From Marivivens donghaensis (GTDB taxonomy: Bacteria > Pseudomonadota > Alphaproteobacteria > Rhodobacterales > Rhodobacteraceae): a DNA stretch of 64,000 nt. Under the pieces are notes generated by a model. It saw only the letters and a list, made by a program, of their open reading frames with translations, was not told the origin of the DNA and searched no databases. The DNA lies in contig NZ_JALNPR010000005.1 in NCBI RefSeq assembly GCF_023541015.1, forward strand, positions 186,001-250,000, in the 5' to 3' direction. This document shows, piece by piece, positions 1-10,353 of the stretch. Each line of letters starts with the position of its first letter. Within the stretch, counting starts at the first letter, position 1. Made by a program: the position numbers and the translations under genes.

Positions 1-932
1 AAGTAGCGCGGGTCGATACGCATGATCACGTCACCCACTTTCAGCGCGGGGGCCAAGTCGCCGTTGATCCCTGTCACAGTCGCGACCTCATCGACGCCTT
101 TGCCTGTGAACTCGACCGAAATGCCCAGCTCTGCGGCGGTCCACGTGATGAATTCGCGTACCGAATACTGAACGCCTGTCGCGATCACGAAATCCTCTGG
201 CGTCTCCTGTTGCAGCATCATCCACTGCATCCGCACGTAGTCTTTGGCGTGGCCCCAATCGCGCAGGCTGTCGATGTTGCCCATGTAGAGGCAATCTTCG
301 AGGCCGAGCGCGATATTCGCCAATCCGCGGGTGATCTTGCGGGTCACAAATGTCTCACCACGACGCGGGGATTCATGGTTAAAGAGGATGCCGTTGCAGG
401 CATACATGCCGTAGCTTTCGCGGTAGTTCACGGCGATCCAATAGGCATACATTTTCGCCACCGCGTAGGGCGAACGCGGGTAAAACGGTGTCGTCTCGCG
501 CTGCGGGGTTTCTTGGACGAGGCCGAAGAGTTCAGAGGTCGAGGCCTGATAGAACCGCGTCTTTTTCTCGAGGCCTAGGAAACGGATCGCTTCGAGGATA
601 CGCAGCGTGCCCATGGCGTCGACATCCGCAGTATATTCAGGTGCTTCGAACGACACAGCCACATGGGACTGTGCGCCCAAGTTATAGATCTCATCGGGCT
701 CAATATCGCGGATCAGGCGGGTCAGGTTCGACGTGTCCGTCAGATCGCCATAGTGCAGTTTGAAGCGCGCATTGTCGGTGTGTCGATCCTCGTAAATGTG
801 GTCGACGCGCTGGGTGTTAAAGGATGATGCACGGCGTTTGATCCCGTGAACTTCATAGCCTTTAGACAATAGGAATTCCGCTAGGTAACTGCCGTCTTGG
901 CCAGTTACCCCCGTAATAAGAGCTTTTTTCAT
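1..932 (-). CDS. gmd: GDP-mannose 4,6-dehydratase (3' end cut by window edge)
   Basis: Converts GDP-mannose to GDP-4-keto-6-deoxymannose, the first step to GDP-fucose, GDP-rhamnose and related sugars for surface polysaccharide. The start at 932 gives [20 protein letters not shown], with the Rossmann GxxGxxG and the GQDGSYLAE signature of the family. Further on come the NLGAQSHV motif and the SDR catalytic YxxxK ([10 protein letters not shown]). About 310 of the usual ~370 residues are visible; the C-terminus lies beyond base 1. It starts 5 bp after the manC stop codon, so the two are an operon that would turn mannose-1-phosphate into deoxysugar nucleotides. Identification is firm. Confidence 0.95.
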   Translation of the reverse strand, partial: MKKALITGVTGQDGSYLAEFLLSKGYEVHGIKRRASSFNTQRVDHIYEDRHTDNARFKLHYGDLTDTSNLTRLIRDIEPDEIYNLGAQSHVAVSFEAPEYTADVDAMGTLRILEAIRFLGLEKKTRFYQASTSELFGLVQETPQRETTPFYPRSPYAVAKMYAYWIAVNYRESYGMYACNGILFNHESPRRGETFVTRKITRGLANIALGLEDCLYMGNIDSLRDWGHAKDYVRMQWMMLQQETPEDFVIATGVQYSVREFITWTAAELGISVEFTGKGVDEVATVTGINGDLAPALKVGDVIMRIDPRY

Positions 933-937
933 GAAGG

Positions 938-2354
938 TTAGCCTTTCGCTCCTTGTCCGCGAGCATAGACATCTTCGTATCGAATGATGTCATCTTCACC
1001 GAGGTAGGCACCCGTCTGGACCTCGATTAGGACCATCGGGACTTTGCCGGGATTTCTCATGCGATGTACCGCGCCGAGGGGGATGTAGACGGATTCATTT
1101 TCCGTCACCAATTGGACCTTGTCGTCGATGGTGACCTCGGCGGTGCCCGTCACGACAATCCAGTGTTCGGCACGGTGGTGGTGGCTCTGCAGGGACAGCG
1201 CCGCACCGGGGTGCACATGAATGCGTTTGACCTGAAAACGGTCACTGATGGCGAGGCTTTCGAACCAGCCCCAAGGGCGGTGATCTTTGGGGAAGGTGGT
1301 CGCTTGCGTCGAGCCTTTGGCCTTGAGCACGTCGACGGCTTTTTTCACATCTTGGGCGCGGGACATGTCGGCGATCAAAACCGCATCGTTCATCGCGATG
1401 GCCATTACGTTTTTCAGGCCGATGCCCACGACCTCTAGTCGGTCGCTGTCAGACCGCAATAGGCTGTCGGCGCAATCAATCGCGAGAGGTGACGACGCCG
1501 TTGGTATCCGCGTCGCTTTCCCGCCAGACGGCATCCCAGCCGCCCAAATCGGACCAGCCACCGTCAAAGGGCACGACCGACAGGTTGTCGGCCTTTTCCA
1601 TAACGGCGTAGTCGATGGAGATGTCTTTGGCACCCGCCCAAGCCTCAGGCCCGAGGCGGCAGAAGCCGAGGTCGACATGACCCGTTTCAATCGCTGCCGT
1701 TACGGGGGCCATCAGGTCGGGGGCATGGGTTTCAAAGGCTGCGATGATGTCGCGGGCGCGGAAGAGGAATATACCTGCGTTCCAGAGGAACGACCCCTCG
1801 GCCAACATCTGTGCGGCGCGTTGGGCGTCTGGTTTTTCGACAAACCGTTTGAGCGCAACGGGTTGGCCGTCCGATGGGGTCGATAGTTCCAGATAGCCGT
1901 AGGCGGTTTCAGGATGGGTCGGGGTGATCCCAAAGGTCACGAGTTGACCGCTGTCAACGGCGCTGAGGCCAGCCTCAATCGCGGCTTTGAACGCCTTGGT
2001 ATCAGGAATAATGTGGTCAGACGGGGCGACCAGCAGGACCGCATCAGGGTCTTTGCGCGCGACATAGAGGGCCGCGGCGAGGACCGCAGGCGCAGTGTTG
2101 CGGCCTTCGGGTTCGATCATAATCGCGCCGGGGTCGATGCCGACCTCTTGCAACTGCTCGGTCACGATGAACCTGAAATCGGAGTTGGTGATTACGATTG
2201 GCGCTGCGAAATCGGTGCCTGTCATGCGGAGGGCTGAACCTTGAAACAGGGTTTTGTCACCAACGAGCGGCACGAACTGCTTTGGATAGGACTTACGGGA
2301 CAACGGCCAGAGCCGTGTGCCAGAACCGCCGCAAAGTATAATCGGTGTAATCAT
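938..2354 (-). pseudogene. manC: mannose-1-phosphate guanylyltransferase / mannose-6-phosphate isomerase, split by a frameshift
   Basis: A type II bifunctional enzyme making GDP-mannose. The nucleotidyltransferase half (1476-2354) begins MITPIILCGGSGTRLWPLSR, contains FVEKPD, and reads through GGWSDLGGWDAVW until a TGA at 1476-1478. The isomerase half continues in another frame from IDCADSLLRS (about 1480) to 938 and carries the cupin motifs FPKDHRPWGWFESL and SLQSHHHRAEHW. The break lies at a direct repeat, CAATCAAT at 1473-1480 (ATTGATTG on the coding strand). Removing one 4-base copy restores a single frame of about 470 residues; relatives usually have a few more residues in this loop, so a short net deletion is also possible. 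The two halves could still act separately, or the shift could be a sequencing error. Located just upstream of gmd. Confidence 0.85.
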
Positions 2355-2717
2355 TTTCTATCCAAAAGCGTCGCAATTGGGCCGTGGTAGGGCCGTGGGG
2401 TAAATGTAGCAAGTGAACCGAAGTAAGTGCGGGGAAATTCCAAACATTTTCATAAAAATGTGCGGAACCTTCGCAGAGTATTTTGGGAAATGGTTAAAAA
2501 TTCGAGAAGAAATAAGCAGTGATTTGAAAGACTCGGCGGCCAGATTTCAAATGGGAAAATTCACTGTCATAAGTGGACTGAAAGGGGTCATGATTTGAAA
2601 GTTGATAAATTTGCAGGTCAAAAGATTGCAAATTAGCATCAATACAGTCAAAAGACCCATTTCAAAATTCGCGGCAAAACAGGATTATAGCTGAAACTTC
2701 CATTCTAGGTGACAGCA
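2355..2717. other. AT-rich divergent intergenic region between manC and putA
   Basis: About 360 bp of clearly lower GC than its surroundings, between two divergently transcribed genes, so it should hold both promoters. The motif GATTTGAAAG occurs twice (near 2521 and 2591), and there is an inverted repeat at 2444-2461. The 61-codon reading frame at 2413-2598 on the plus strand has no recognisable domain and no clear ribosome binding site, so it is not called. The putR (Lrp-type) gene that often lies beside putA in this family is absent here. Confidence 0.5.
2444..2461. promoter_or_regulatory. 18-bp inverted repeat, candidate operator
   Basis: ACATTTT-CATA-AAAATGT has perfect 7-bp arms around a 4-base spacer. 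It is about 90 bp upstream of the manC start and 255 bp upstream of putA. It could be an operator for the polysaccharide genes; there is no direct evidence for a cognate protein, and AT-rich palindromes also arise by chance. Confidence 0.3.
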
Positions 2718-5700
2718 ATGCCTGCACGGCCCATGACCGCGTTCACACGCTCTATGAAATTCGCTCCCGAAGCTGACCTGCTTCAATCGCTGATCCAGCA
2801 GGCCGATTTGTCGGCAGAGACGCGCACCAAAATCTCGGCGCGTGCGGCGGGCTTGGTTCGGAATATCCGCACCTCTGCGGACCCGAGCCTGATGGAGCAC
2901 TTCCTGTCCGAATACGGATTATCGACCCGCGAGGGCGTCGCGCTTATGTGCTTGGCCGAAGCCATGTTGCGCGTGCCAGATGCGGACACCATCGACGCAC
3001 TGATCGAGGATAAGATCGCGCCGTCGGATTGGGGTAAACACTTGGGTGAAGCGTCATCGTCGCTGGTGAACGCTTCGACTTGGGCGCTGATGCTGACGGG
3101 CCGCGTGCTCGACGATGAAAAGCCGGGGATGGCTGGTGTTCTACGTGGCGCGATCAAACGTCTGGGCGAACCTGTGATCCGCACCGCCGTTGGGCGTGCG
3201 ATGAAGGAAATGGGACGCCAGTTCGTTCTGGGCGAAACCATCGCAAAGGCGCTCGACCGCGCGGCAAAGCTAGAGGCGCAAGGCTACACCTACAGCTACG
3301 ATATGCTGGGCGAGGCGGCGCGGACTGCAGAGGATGCCCGCCGTTATGCGATCGCCTATTCCAACGCTATCGATGGGATCGCGGCGTCGTGCACCAAAGG
3401 CAGTGTTGAAGCGAACCCTGGGATTTCGATCAAACTCTCCGCGCTTCACCCGCGTTACGAGGTCGCCCACGAGGACCGCGTGATTGCCGAACTGGTGCCC
3501 GTGGTTCTGGAACTTGCGCAAAAGGCCAAAGCGGCAGGGATGGGGTTCAACATCGACGCCGAAGAACAGGATCGTCTGGTTCTGTCGCTCAAGGTGATTG
3601 AGGCTGTTCTGTCCGACGAAAGCCTCGCGGGTTGGGACGGGTTTGGTGTTGTGGTTCAGGCATACGGTAAGCGGGCAGGGGCGGCGCTGGATTGGCTTTA
3701 TGAAACCGCAACACGCCTCGACCGTCGGATCATGGTGCGCCTTGTAAAGGGTGCCTATTGGGACACGGAAATGAAACTGGCGCAGGTGCAAGGCCTCGAC
3801 GGGTTTTCGCTGTTCACCTCGAAGGTTGCGACCGATGTGAGCTATATTTCCAACGCGAAAAAGCTGTTTGATTACACCGATCGCATCTACCCACAGTTCG
3901 CGACACATAACGCCCATACCGTTGCCGCTATTCTGGAGATGGCAGAGGGTCGTCCGTTCGAATTCCAGCGCCTTCATGGCATGGGCGAACGTCTGCATGA
4001 CATCGTGCTCAAGGATACCAAAGGTCGCTGCCGCATTTATGCGCCTGTCGGCGCACATCGTGACCTGCTCGCTTACCTCGTGCGTCGCTTGCTCGAAAAC
4101 GGTGCGAACTCGTCGTTCGTGCACCAGATCGTGGACGAGGCCGTTTCGCCCGAATTGATCGCGACCGACCCGTTTGAAGCGGTCAAGACAGCGACGGCCC
4201 CAACAGGCCTTGTCCTCCCGTCCGAGATTTTCGGCGCTGGTCGCACAAACTCCAAGGGTTGGGATTTGAGCGATGAACAAACGCTGGCAGAGGTCTTTGC
4301 CGCGCGCGATGTGGCCTTGCCCAACGCTGGCCCAATCACGGTATCGCCAGCCACAGGCGTGGAGGTTCCCGTGATCAATCCTGCAACGGGTGAAACCATC
4401 GCGACCGTGGTCGAGGCTGACAGCGCAACCGTTGAACGCGCCATTGCGGATGCAAAGGTGTGGTATGCGCCTGTTGCTGAACGTGCGGCGGTCTTGCGCA
4501 AGGCGGCTGACCTTTACGAGGAAAACTACGGTCTGATCTTTGCGGCCCTTGCCCAAGAGGCAGGCAAGACGTTGCTCGATGCTGTTGGTGAAGTGCGCGA
4601 GGCGGTCGATTTCTTGCGTTACTACGCGGATCAGGCCGAAGAGGCAGATCATTTCCCGCGGGGCATCTTTACCGCGATCAGCCCGTGGAACTTCCCCTTG
4701 GCGATTTTCACGGGCCAGATCGCGGCAGCGCTGGCTGTCGGGAACGCGGTCTTGGCGAAACCAGCAGAGCAAACGCCTGTTGTTGCCACCATCGCCGTGC
4801 GCCTGATGATCGAAGCAGGTGTTCCCGCCTCTGCGCTGCAATTGCTGCCGGGGCAGGGCGGCACAGTTGGTGCTGCGCTGACATCGGACAAACGGATTGC
4901 GGGTGTGGTGTTCACAGGCTCGACCGACACGGCGTTGATCATCCGCAAGTCCATGGCGAAGCATATGTCGCCGTCTGCGCCGCTGATCGCGGAAACAGGT
5001 GGTCTGAATGCGATGATCGTCGACTCGACCGCGCTGCCTGAACAGGCGGTGCGCGATGTCGTGGCCTCGGCCTTCCAATCGGCGGGTCAGCGGTGTTCCG
5101 CCCTGCGCTGCCTCTACATCCAAGAGGACGTCGCCCCGCATGTGATCGACATGATTAAGGGCGCGATGGACGAGCTGGTTGTTGGTAATCCGTGGAGCCT
5201 GAACACTGACGTCGGCCCAGTCATCGATCAAGACGCTTATTCAGAAATCGGCGCCTATATCGACGCCGCCAATGGGTCCGTCCTGCATCAACTGCCCGTG
5301 CCCAATGCTGGGAACTTCATCGCGCCGACCATGATCAAGTTGAACGGGATCGAAGATCTAGAGCGCGAGATTTTCGGACCAGTGCTGCATGTCGCGACCT
5401 TTAAGGGGGCGAACCTGCAAAAGGTGATTGATGCGGTGAACGCAAAGGGCTTTGGCCTGACCTTTGGTCTGCACACCCGCATTGATAATCGCGTCCAAGA
5501 AGTCGCGGACGGTATCCATGTCGGGAACCTCTATGTGAACCGTAACCAGATCGGTGCAGTCGTCGGTAGCCAGCCGTTTGGCGGTGAGGGGCTGTCGGGC
5601 ACTGGGCCAAAAGCTGGCGGTCCGCAGTACCTCTATCGATTTGCGGCACCGAAATCGGCAGCAAAGGGCGCGGATTGGGAAACGGCTGCGGACCTGTCGG

Positions 5701-6119
5701 ATACCCAAGACGCAATCAACGCGGCCAAGTCTAATGGCATCATTCGTCAGATCGAACTCCCCGGTCCAACGGGTGAGGCCAACACGCTCTCTATCCTGCC
5801 GCGTGGCCCGATCCTCTGTATGGGTCCAGGGGTAGAGGCTGTAGCGGCACAGGTCGCAGCGGTCGAAGCCTTGGGCGGTGTTGCGATCGCGGTGCAAGGT
5901 GAACTGGCGCCCTCTGCCCTCGCCACGCTGAACGGGTTCCACGGTGCGATCTGGTGGGGCAACGGTGCGCGCCCCTATGTGGAGGCACTGGCGCGTCGTA
6001 AGGGGCCGATCATTCCGCTGATCACGGATATGCCTGACCTTGGTCATGTGACGCACGAACGGCACCTGTGCATCGACACAACAGCCGCAGGGGGCAACGC
6101 GGCCCTGCTCGCTGGATAA
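2718..6119 (+). CDS. putA: bifunctional proline dehydrogenase / L-glutamate gamma-semialdehyde dehydrogenase
   Basis: Oxidises proline to glutamate in two steps, passing electrons from FAD to quinone and then to NAD. The protein of 1133 residues has a proline dehydrogenase barrel (roughly 130-430, with GYTYSYDMLGEAA and FATHNAHT) followed by an aldehyde dehydrogenase domain (about 500-970) with catalytic Cys793 in SAGQRCSALRC and the general-base Glu in IAETGGLNAM. The tail from about 1000 resembles the C-terminal domain of long PutA proteins. There is no N-terminal ribbon-helix-helix domain, so it is not a self-repressing trifunctional PutA. The ATG at 2718 is preferred over a GTG at 2709 because AGGTGA (2707-2712) is correctly spaced. 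It stands alone among polysaccharide genes. Confidence 0.95.
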   Translation: MPARPMTAFTRSMKFAPEADLLQSLIQQADLSAETRTKISARAAGLVRNIRTSADPSLMEHFLSEYGLSTREGVALMCLAEAMLRVPDADTIDALIEDKIAPSDWGKHLGEASSSLVNASTWALMLTGRVLDDEKPGMAGVLRGAIKRLGEPVIRTAVGRAMKEMGRQFVLGETIAKALDRAAKLEAQGYTYSYDMLGEAARTAEDARRYAIAYSNAIDGIAASCTKGSVEANPGISIKLSALHPRYEVAHEDRVIAELVPVVLELAQKAKAAGMGFNIDAEEQDRLVLSLKVIEAVLSDESLAGWDGFGVVVQAYGKRAGAALDWLYETATRLDRRIMVRLVKGAYWDTEMKLAQVQGLDGFSLFTSKVATDVSYISNAKKLFDYTDRIYPQFATHNAHTVAAILEMAEGRPFEFQRLHGMGERLHDIVLKDTKGRCRIYAPVGAHRDLLAYLVRRLLENGANSSFVHQIVDEAVSPELIATDPFEAVKTATAPTGLVLPSEIFGAGRTNSKGWDLSDEQTLAEVFAARDVALPNAGPITVSPATGVEVPVINPATGETIATVVEADSATVERAIADAKVWYAPVAERAAVLRKAADLYEENYGLIFAALAQEAGKTLLDAVGEVREAVDFLRYYADQAEEADHFPRGIFTAISPWNFPLAIFTGQIAAALAVGNAVLAKPAEQTPVVATIAVRLMIEAGVPASALQLLPGQGGTVGAALTSDKRIAGVVFTGSTDTALIIRKSMAKHMSPSAPLIAETGGLNAMIVDSTALPEQAVRDVVASAFQSAGQRCSALRCLYIQEDVAPHVIDMIKGAMDELVVGNPWSLNTDVGPVIDQDAYSEIGAYIDAANGSVLHQLPVPNAGNFIAPTMIKLNGIEDLEREIFGPVLHVATFKGANLQKVIDAVNAKGFGLTFGLHTRIDNRVQEVADGIHVGNLYVNRNQIGAVVGSQPFGGEGLSGTGPKAGGPQYLYRFAAPKSAAKGADWETAADLSDTQDAINAAKSNGIIRQIELPGPTGEANTLSILPRGPILCMGPGVEAVAAQVAAVEALGGVAIAVQGELAPSALATLNGFHGAIWWGNGARPYVEALARRKGPIIPLITDMPDLGHVTHERHLCIDTTAAGGNAALLAG

Positions 6120-6122
6120 ACG

Positions 6123-6155
6123 AAAACGCCCGCCACATTCGGCGGGCGTTTCTCT
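6123..6155. terminator. bidirectional terminator between putA and ugd
   Basis: AACGCCCGCC (6125-6134) pairs with GGCGGGCGTT (6141-6150) around a 6-base loop, flanked by A and T tracts on both sides. It can stop transcripts from both convergent genes. Confidence 0.85.
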
Positions 6156-7318
6156 TAGTCCTCGCCAAAGAGGTCGCGGGTAAAGACCTTATCCGCGACA
6201 TCCCGAATATCGTCGGTCATGCGGTTGGCGATGATCACATCGCATTGGTCTTTGAAGGCGTTCAGGTCGTGGATAACCTCTGACCCAAAGAAATCAGGCG
6301 CGTCGAGGACGGGCTCGTAGACCACGACTTTGATCCCTTTGGCCTTCACCCGTTTCATGATGCCTTGCACCGACGACTGGCGGTAATTGTCCGAGCCCGC
6401 TTTCATGACGGGGCGATAGACGCCAACCTGTTTCGGCTTCATCTCAATGATACGGTCAGACAGGTAGTCTTTGCGCGTGCGGTTCGCGTCCACAATCGCA
6501 GCAATGAGGTTCTGCGGCACCTCAGAGTAGTTTGCGAGGAGCTGCTTGGTATCCTTGGGCAGACAGTAGCCGCCGTAGCCAAAGGACGGGTTGTTATAGT
6601 GGCTGCCGATGCGGGGATCGAGGCTTACGCCTTCGATAACCTGACGGCTGTCCATGCCGCGCGACAGGGCATAGCTGTCGAGTTCGTTAAAGAACGCGAC
6701 GCGCATGGCGAGGTAGGTATTGGCAAAGAGTTTGATCGCTTCGGCCTCGGACGGGTCGGTGAAAAGAACCTCAACGTCTTTGGTGATTGCCCCTTCAAGC
6801 AGAACATCGGCAAAGCGGCGGGCGCGGTCCGAGCGTTCGCCAACGATGATCCGGCTGGGGTGCAGGTTGTCATAGAGGGCGCGGCCTTCGCGCAGGAATT
6901 CGGGCGAAAAGATCACTTGATCCGTGTTCAGTTCTTCGCGAACCCGTTCGACAAAGCCCACGGGGATCGTCGATTTAACGACAATCGTTGCCTTGGGGTT
7001 CTGTGCAATAACGGCACGGATGATATCCTCGACCGAGGAGGTGTCAAAGTAGTTATTTTGCGGATCATAGTTCGTGGGCGTCGCGACGATCACAAACTCT
7101 GCATCGCGGTAGGCATCGGTGCTGGTCGTCGCAGAGAGGCGCAGGTCGCCGCGCGACAGATACTCTTCCATCTCTTTGTCAACGATGGGGCATTTGCCAC
7201 CGTTCACCATTTGCACGCGGTTTTCCGAAATATCGACTGCGGTCACCTCATTGTTCTGCGACAAAAGCACAGCGTTCGAGAGGCCCACATAGCCCAGTCC
7301 TGCAACGGCAATCTTCAT
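6155..7318 (-). CDS. ugd: UDP-glucose 6-dehydrogenase
   Basis: NAD-dependent oxidation of UDP-glucose to UDP-glucuronate. The start at 7318 gives [19 protein letters not shown], the N-terminal Rossmann motif; a longer frame upstream runs into the preceding gene and is rejected. The catalytic cysteine is in [14 protein letters not shown], and [14 protein letters not shown] and KSTIPVG are family signatures. At 387 residues it is the short form of the family. It starts within 2 bp of the end of the epimerase gene, which uses its product, so the two act in sequence. Confidence 0.95.
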   Translation of the reverse strand: MKIAVAGLGYVGLSNAVLLSQNNEVTAVDISENRVQMVNGGKCPIVDKEMEEYLSRGDLRLSATTSTDAYRDAEFVIVATPTNYDPQNNYFDTSSVEDIIRAVIAQNPKATIVVKSTIPVGFVERVREELNTDQVIFSPEFLREGRALYDNLHPSRIIVGERSDRARRFADVLLEGAITKDVEVLFTDPSEAEAIKLFANTYLAMRVAFFNELDSYALSRGMDSRQVIEGVSLDPRIGSHYNNPSFGYGGYCLPKDTKQLLANYSEVPQNLIAAIVDANRTRKDYLSDRIIEMKPKQVGVYRPVMKAGSDNYRQSSVQGIMKRVKAKGIKVVVYEPVLDAPDFFGSEVIHDLNAFKDQCDVIIANRMTDDIRDVADKVFTRDLFGED

Positions 7319-7319
7319 C

Positions 7320-8336
7320 TTAGACCTCGTAGTAATCGCGATACCAATCGACAAAGGCTTGCACCCCGTCGCGGACATTCGTTTGTGGTTTGTAACCCGT
7401 CAGCGTCTGCAAAAGCGAGGCATCGGCCCACGTCGCGGGCACGTCGCCCGCCTGCATTGGCATCATGTTGCGGGTTGCGGTTTTGCCTGTCGCCTCTTCG
7501 ATCGCGGCGATGAAATCGGTCAATTGCACACTGTCAGAGTTGCCAATGTTCACCACGCGCCACGGGGCCACAGGGGAAAGGCTGTCGCCCTCGGGCACCT
7601 TGTCCAGACGTTTGGGAACTGCGTCAATCAGTAGGCGGATGCCTTCGACGAGGTCGGTCACATAGGTGAAGTCGCGCTTCATATCGCCGTGGTTATAAAC
7701 GTCGATCGGATCACCATTCAGAATCGCCTTTGTGAATTTGAACAGTGCCATATCGGGGCGTCCCCACGGGCCGTAGACGGTAAAGAAGCGGAACATCGTA
7801 ACGGGCAGGTGGTAGAGGTGCGCATAGGAATGTGCCATCGCCTCTGTCGCCTTTTTCGTAGCGGCGTAGAAGGACATCTGATGGTCCGCTTTGACCGTTT
7901 CCTGATAAGGCATCACCGTGTTCGCACCATAGGCCGACGAGGTCGAGGCCAGCAGCATGTGTGCGGGTGGATAGGCGCGGGCGGCCTCTAGAATTTCAAA
8001 GGTGCCGACGATGTTGCTTTCCAGATAGGCACGCGGATTGTCGATCGAATACCGCACGCCTGCCTGTGCTGCGAGGTGGATGATGACGTCAGGGGTTTCC
8101 TCGGCAAAGAGGGACATCATCAGGCCCGGCGCTTCGATATTGTCGTTGATGACGCGGAAATTCGGGTTCTGTAGCAGGATCGACTGGCGGCGCTGTTTCA
8201 ACGCGACATCGTAGTAGTCCGACAGGTTGTCGATGCCGACAACACGGAACCCATCGTCGAGCAGCTTTTGGCAAAGGTGAAACCCGATAAAGCCCGAAGA
8301 GCCCGTTACCAGTGCGGTTCGTTGTTGCGTCGTCAT
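7320..8336 (-). CDS. NAD-dependent epimerase, probably UDP-glucuronate 4-epimerase
   Basis: An extended SDR epimerase of 338 residues with an N-terminal [13 protein letters not shown] nucleotide motif, catalytic Ser in [12 protein letters not shown] and Tyr/Lys in [31 protein letters not shown] is characteristic of the CapI/UDP-glucuronate 4-epimerase group, which makes UDP-galacturonate. The placement directly upstream of ugd, which supplies UDP-glucuronate, supports that substrate. It lies between manB (2 bp gap) and ugd in one operon. Substrate specificity is inferred. Confidence 0.85.
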   Translation of the reverse strand: MTTQQRTALVTGSSGFIGFHLCQKLLDDGFRVVGIDNLSDYYDVALKQRRQSILLQNPNFRVINDNIEAPGLMMSLFAEETPDVIIHLAAQAGVRYSIDNPRAYLESNIVGTFEILEAARAYPPAHMLLASTSSAYGANTVMPYQETVKADHQMSFYAATKKATEAMAHSYAHLYHLPVTMFRFFTVYGPWGRPDMALFKFTKAILNGDPIDVYNHGDMKRDFTYVTDLVEGIRLLIDAVPKRLDKVPEGDSLSPVAPWRVVNIGNSDSVQLTDFIAAIEEATGKTATRNMMPMQAGDVPATWADASLLQTLTGYKPQTNVRDGVQAFVDWYRDYYEV

Positions 8337-8338
8337 CC

Positions 8339-9727
8339 TTACAAAACCTCTGCGGCCACGCGGGCCATATATGTCTCAACCAGTTCGACCGCGTCTGCGG
8401 CGCTCTGGGATTGTGCGTAAACGCGGAATTCGGGGGCATTGCCCGATGGGCGAAGGTGCACGACCTGACCGTTGTCAAAGTTCACCCGCAGGCCGTCGGT
8501 TAGATCAACGCTGTTGATGCTGCCTGAGGGCGCGAAAAAGGTCGCGCGCACGGTTGCATCTTCGATCAGGGACGAGAGGAATACGGCCGCCTTATCGCGG
8601 TTGATCTCTTGCACGCGGTCGGCCGCGGTAAAGCATGGCGGAAGTTCGGCAACGCAGTCAGCCAAGGATTTGCCAGCCAAGTTGGCCGAGGCAAGCGGGG
8701 CGATAATCGGTAAAAGGCTATCGCGGGTCATAAGCGGGGGCAGCGGGCCTTTGAGGATCGCCTCGAACCCGATCAGGAACCCGCCGTTCGCCTCAAATCC
8801 GACCACATGATTGGCCGGGTTCTTTTGCGCCTCTTCCATTGCGGCGATCACATAGGGCGATCCGATACGGGTCAGGTGGACCGATCCAAACTCTGGCAGA
8901 CGGCGCACCATGTCGTTCGATGACACGGGGGTGCAGATCGTATCCGCAGCAAGCATCAGCGCGGTCATCACGCCCAGCACATCGCCGACAATGACTTGAC
9001 CGTTTGCATCCGTGACCATCGGGCGGTCTGCATCGCCATCTGTCGACACAATCGCATCGAGCCCATGTTCGCGGCAGAGCGTTTCGAGCATGGTACGCGT
9101 CTCGGGATCGACGGCTTCGGTATCGACGGGGATGAATACTTCGGACCGACCAAAGCGCACTACAGTCGCGCCCAAGGCAGTCAGCACATCCGCCATTATG
9201 TCACGCGCGACAGAGGAATGTTCATAGACGCCGATGGTCAGCCCAGCGAGGCTCTCAGCGCCAAAAGCGGTCACGTAGCGGGCGATATAGGGGGTAGTCG
9301 CGTCGATCTGGTCGAGCGCGCCATTGCCCGCTGCGGGAGCCTGTTTCGCGGCATAGGCTGCACTGATTGCGGCCTCGTCCTCTTTGCTTATCTCACCTGA
9401 CGGGACGTAGAACTTTAGCCCGTTGCGATCGGCGGGGATGTGGCTGCCTGTTACCATCACGGCTGCCGCGCCTGCGGACATTGCGGCCAAGGCCAGTGCG
9501 GGGGTTGGTACTGCACCGCAATCCACCGCACGAATGCCGACGGCACGAGCGGCAGCGATCACTTGGCCCGCGATGTCAGGTGACGATGGTCGCAGGTCCC
9601 GACCAACAAAGAGCGCACCGCCATGAGGGCAGACCGACAAAAACGCCTGTACATAGGCTGTTACCAGCTCGGGGGTGAGTTCAGTGACAAGTCCACGCAA
9701 GCCACTGGTGCCAAAAGAGGGTGCCAT
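8339..9727 (-). CDS. manB: phosphomannomutase / phosphoglucomutase family enzyme
   Basis: Interconverts hexose-6- and hexose-1-phosphates, probably supplying mannose-1-phosphate to ManC. The 462-residue protein begins MAPSFGTSGLRGLV, the substrate-binding N-terminal motif. The phosphoserine is in MVTGSHIPADRNGLKF and the metal-binding loop is STDGDADRP. FEANGGFLIG and RPSGNAPEFRVY are the sugar- and phosphate-binding loops. The ATG at 9727 starts just before FGTSG; a TTG at 9745 is the alternative. First gene of the manB-epimerase-ugd operon. Phosphoglucomutase activity cannot be excluded. Confidence 0.88.
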   Translation of the reverse strand: MAPSFGTSGLRGLVTELTPELVTAYVQAFLSVCPHGGALFVGRDLRPSSPDIAGQVIAAARAVGIRAVDCGAVPTPALALAAMSAGAAAVMVTGSHIPADRNGLKFYVPSGEISKEDEAAISAAYAAKQAPAAGNGALDQIDATTPYIARYVTAFGAESLAGLTIGVYEHSSVARDIMADVLTALGATVVRFGRSEVFIPVDTEAVDPETRTMLETLCREHGLDAIVSTDGDADRPMVTDANGQVIVGDVLGVMTALMLAADTICTPVSSNDMVRRLPEFGSVHLTRIGSPYVIAAMEEAQKNPANHVVGFEANGGFLIGFEAILKGPLPPLMTRDSLLPIIAPLASANLAGKSLADCVAELPPCFTAADRVQEINRDKAAVFLSSLIEDATVRATFFAPSGSINSVDLTDGLRVNFDNGQVVHLRPSGNAPEFRVYAQSQSAADAVELVETYMARVAAEVL

Positions 9728-9881
9728 CCGATAGTCCAAGATCAACGTTATAAAATATGGCGCGACCCTAGCGTTCAGGGACGATCATGCAACCTATAAC
9801 GGCAAGCCACGGGCTTTGTTCAGAAAGATGTGGCAATCACGCATGGGTTCGGATTTGATCGCGGCAAAAGAGGGGACCCCC

Positions 9882-10223
9882 ATGACGCTACTTCAATCCA
9901 TCACCCAATCCGCCGCTGATCCTGTCGAGAGCCGCCCAGACCCGTCCAAGGTCATCGCAGGCGATCCAGTCTTTACCTCGTGGGACATCGAAGATCGCGA
10001 CGGTATCTATGCGGGGATTTGGCAGGCGACACCGGGGGTTTGGAAGGTGTCTTATGACGAATGGGAATACTGCCGCATCCTTGCGGGACACTCGATCCTG
10101 CGCGGGGATGATGGATCAGAGAAAACCGTTAAAGCGGGCGATAGCTTTATCATCCGACCAGGGTTTTCAGGCACGTGGGAAGTCGTTGAAACAACGGTCA
10201 AAGACTACGTGATCAAGGTGTAA
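9882..10223 (+). CDS. small cupin-domain protein (DUF861 / cupin_3 type)
   Basis: A single-domain beta-barrel protein of 113 residues. It contains WQATPGVWKVSYDEWEYCRIL and GDSFIIRPGFSGTWEV, typical of the cupin_3 family related to ureidoglycine aminohydrolase and to sugar-binding cupins. The ATG at 9882 is preceded by GAGGGG at good spacing; an in-frame extension to 9816 lacks this. It is transcribed divergently from manB. Members of this group are often uncharacterised, and no substrate can be read from the sequence. Confidence 0.8.
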   Translation: MTLLQSITQSAADPVESRPDPSKVIAGDPVFTSWDIEDRDGIYAGIWQATPGVWKVSYDEWEYCRILAGHSILRGDDGSEKTVKAGDSFIIRPGFSGTWEVVETTVKDYVIKV

Positions 10224-10235
10224 AGGGGGGGGATT

Positions 10236-10311
10236 TGGTGGAGCCTAGCGGGATCGAACCGCTGACCTCCTGCATGCCATGCAGGCGCTCTCCCAGCTGA
10301 GCTAAGGCCCC
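10236..10311 (-). tRNA. tRNA-Ala(GGC)
   Basis: The minus strand reads GGGGCCTTAGCTCAGCTGGG at its 5' end, a D-arm, an anticodon stem CCTGC/GCAGG around the loop ATGGCAT (anticodon GGC), the T-arm core GGTTCGATCC, and an encoded 3' CCA. It is 76 nt long with a complete cloverleaf; the acceptor stem has one G-U pair. Confidence 0.97.
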
Positions 10312-10353
10312 ATCAATGTAGGCATTTCTGCCGTGCTGCGCTGATTATGCGCT

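Noticed and set aside
2413-2598. 61-codon open frame on the plus strand upstream of putA
   Set aside because: No ribosome binding site, no recognisable protein features, AT-rich intergenic composition; more likely part of the promoter region.
3270-5231. 653-codon open frame on the minus strand within putA
   Set aside because: Shadow frame of a high-GC gene: Arg/His-rich, no domain, fully inside a certain coding region.
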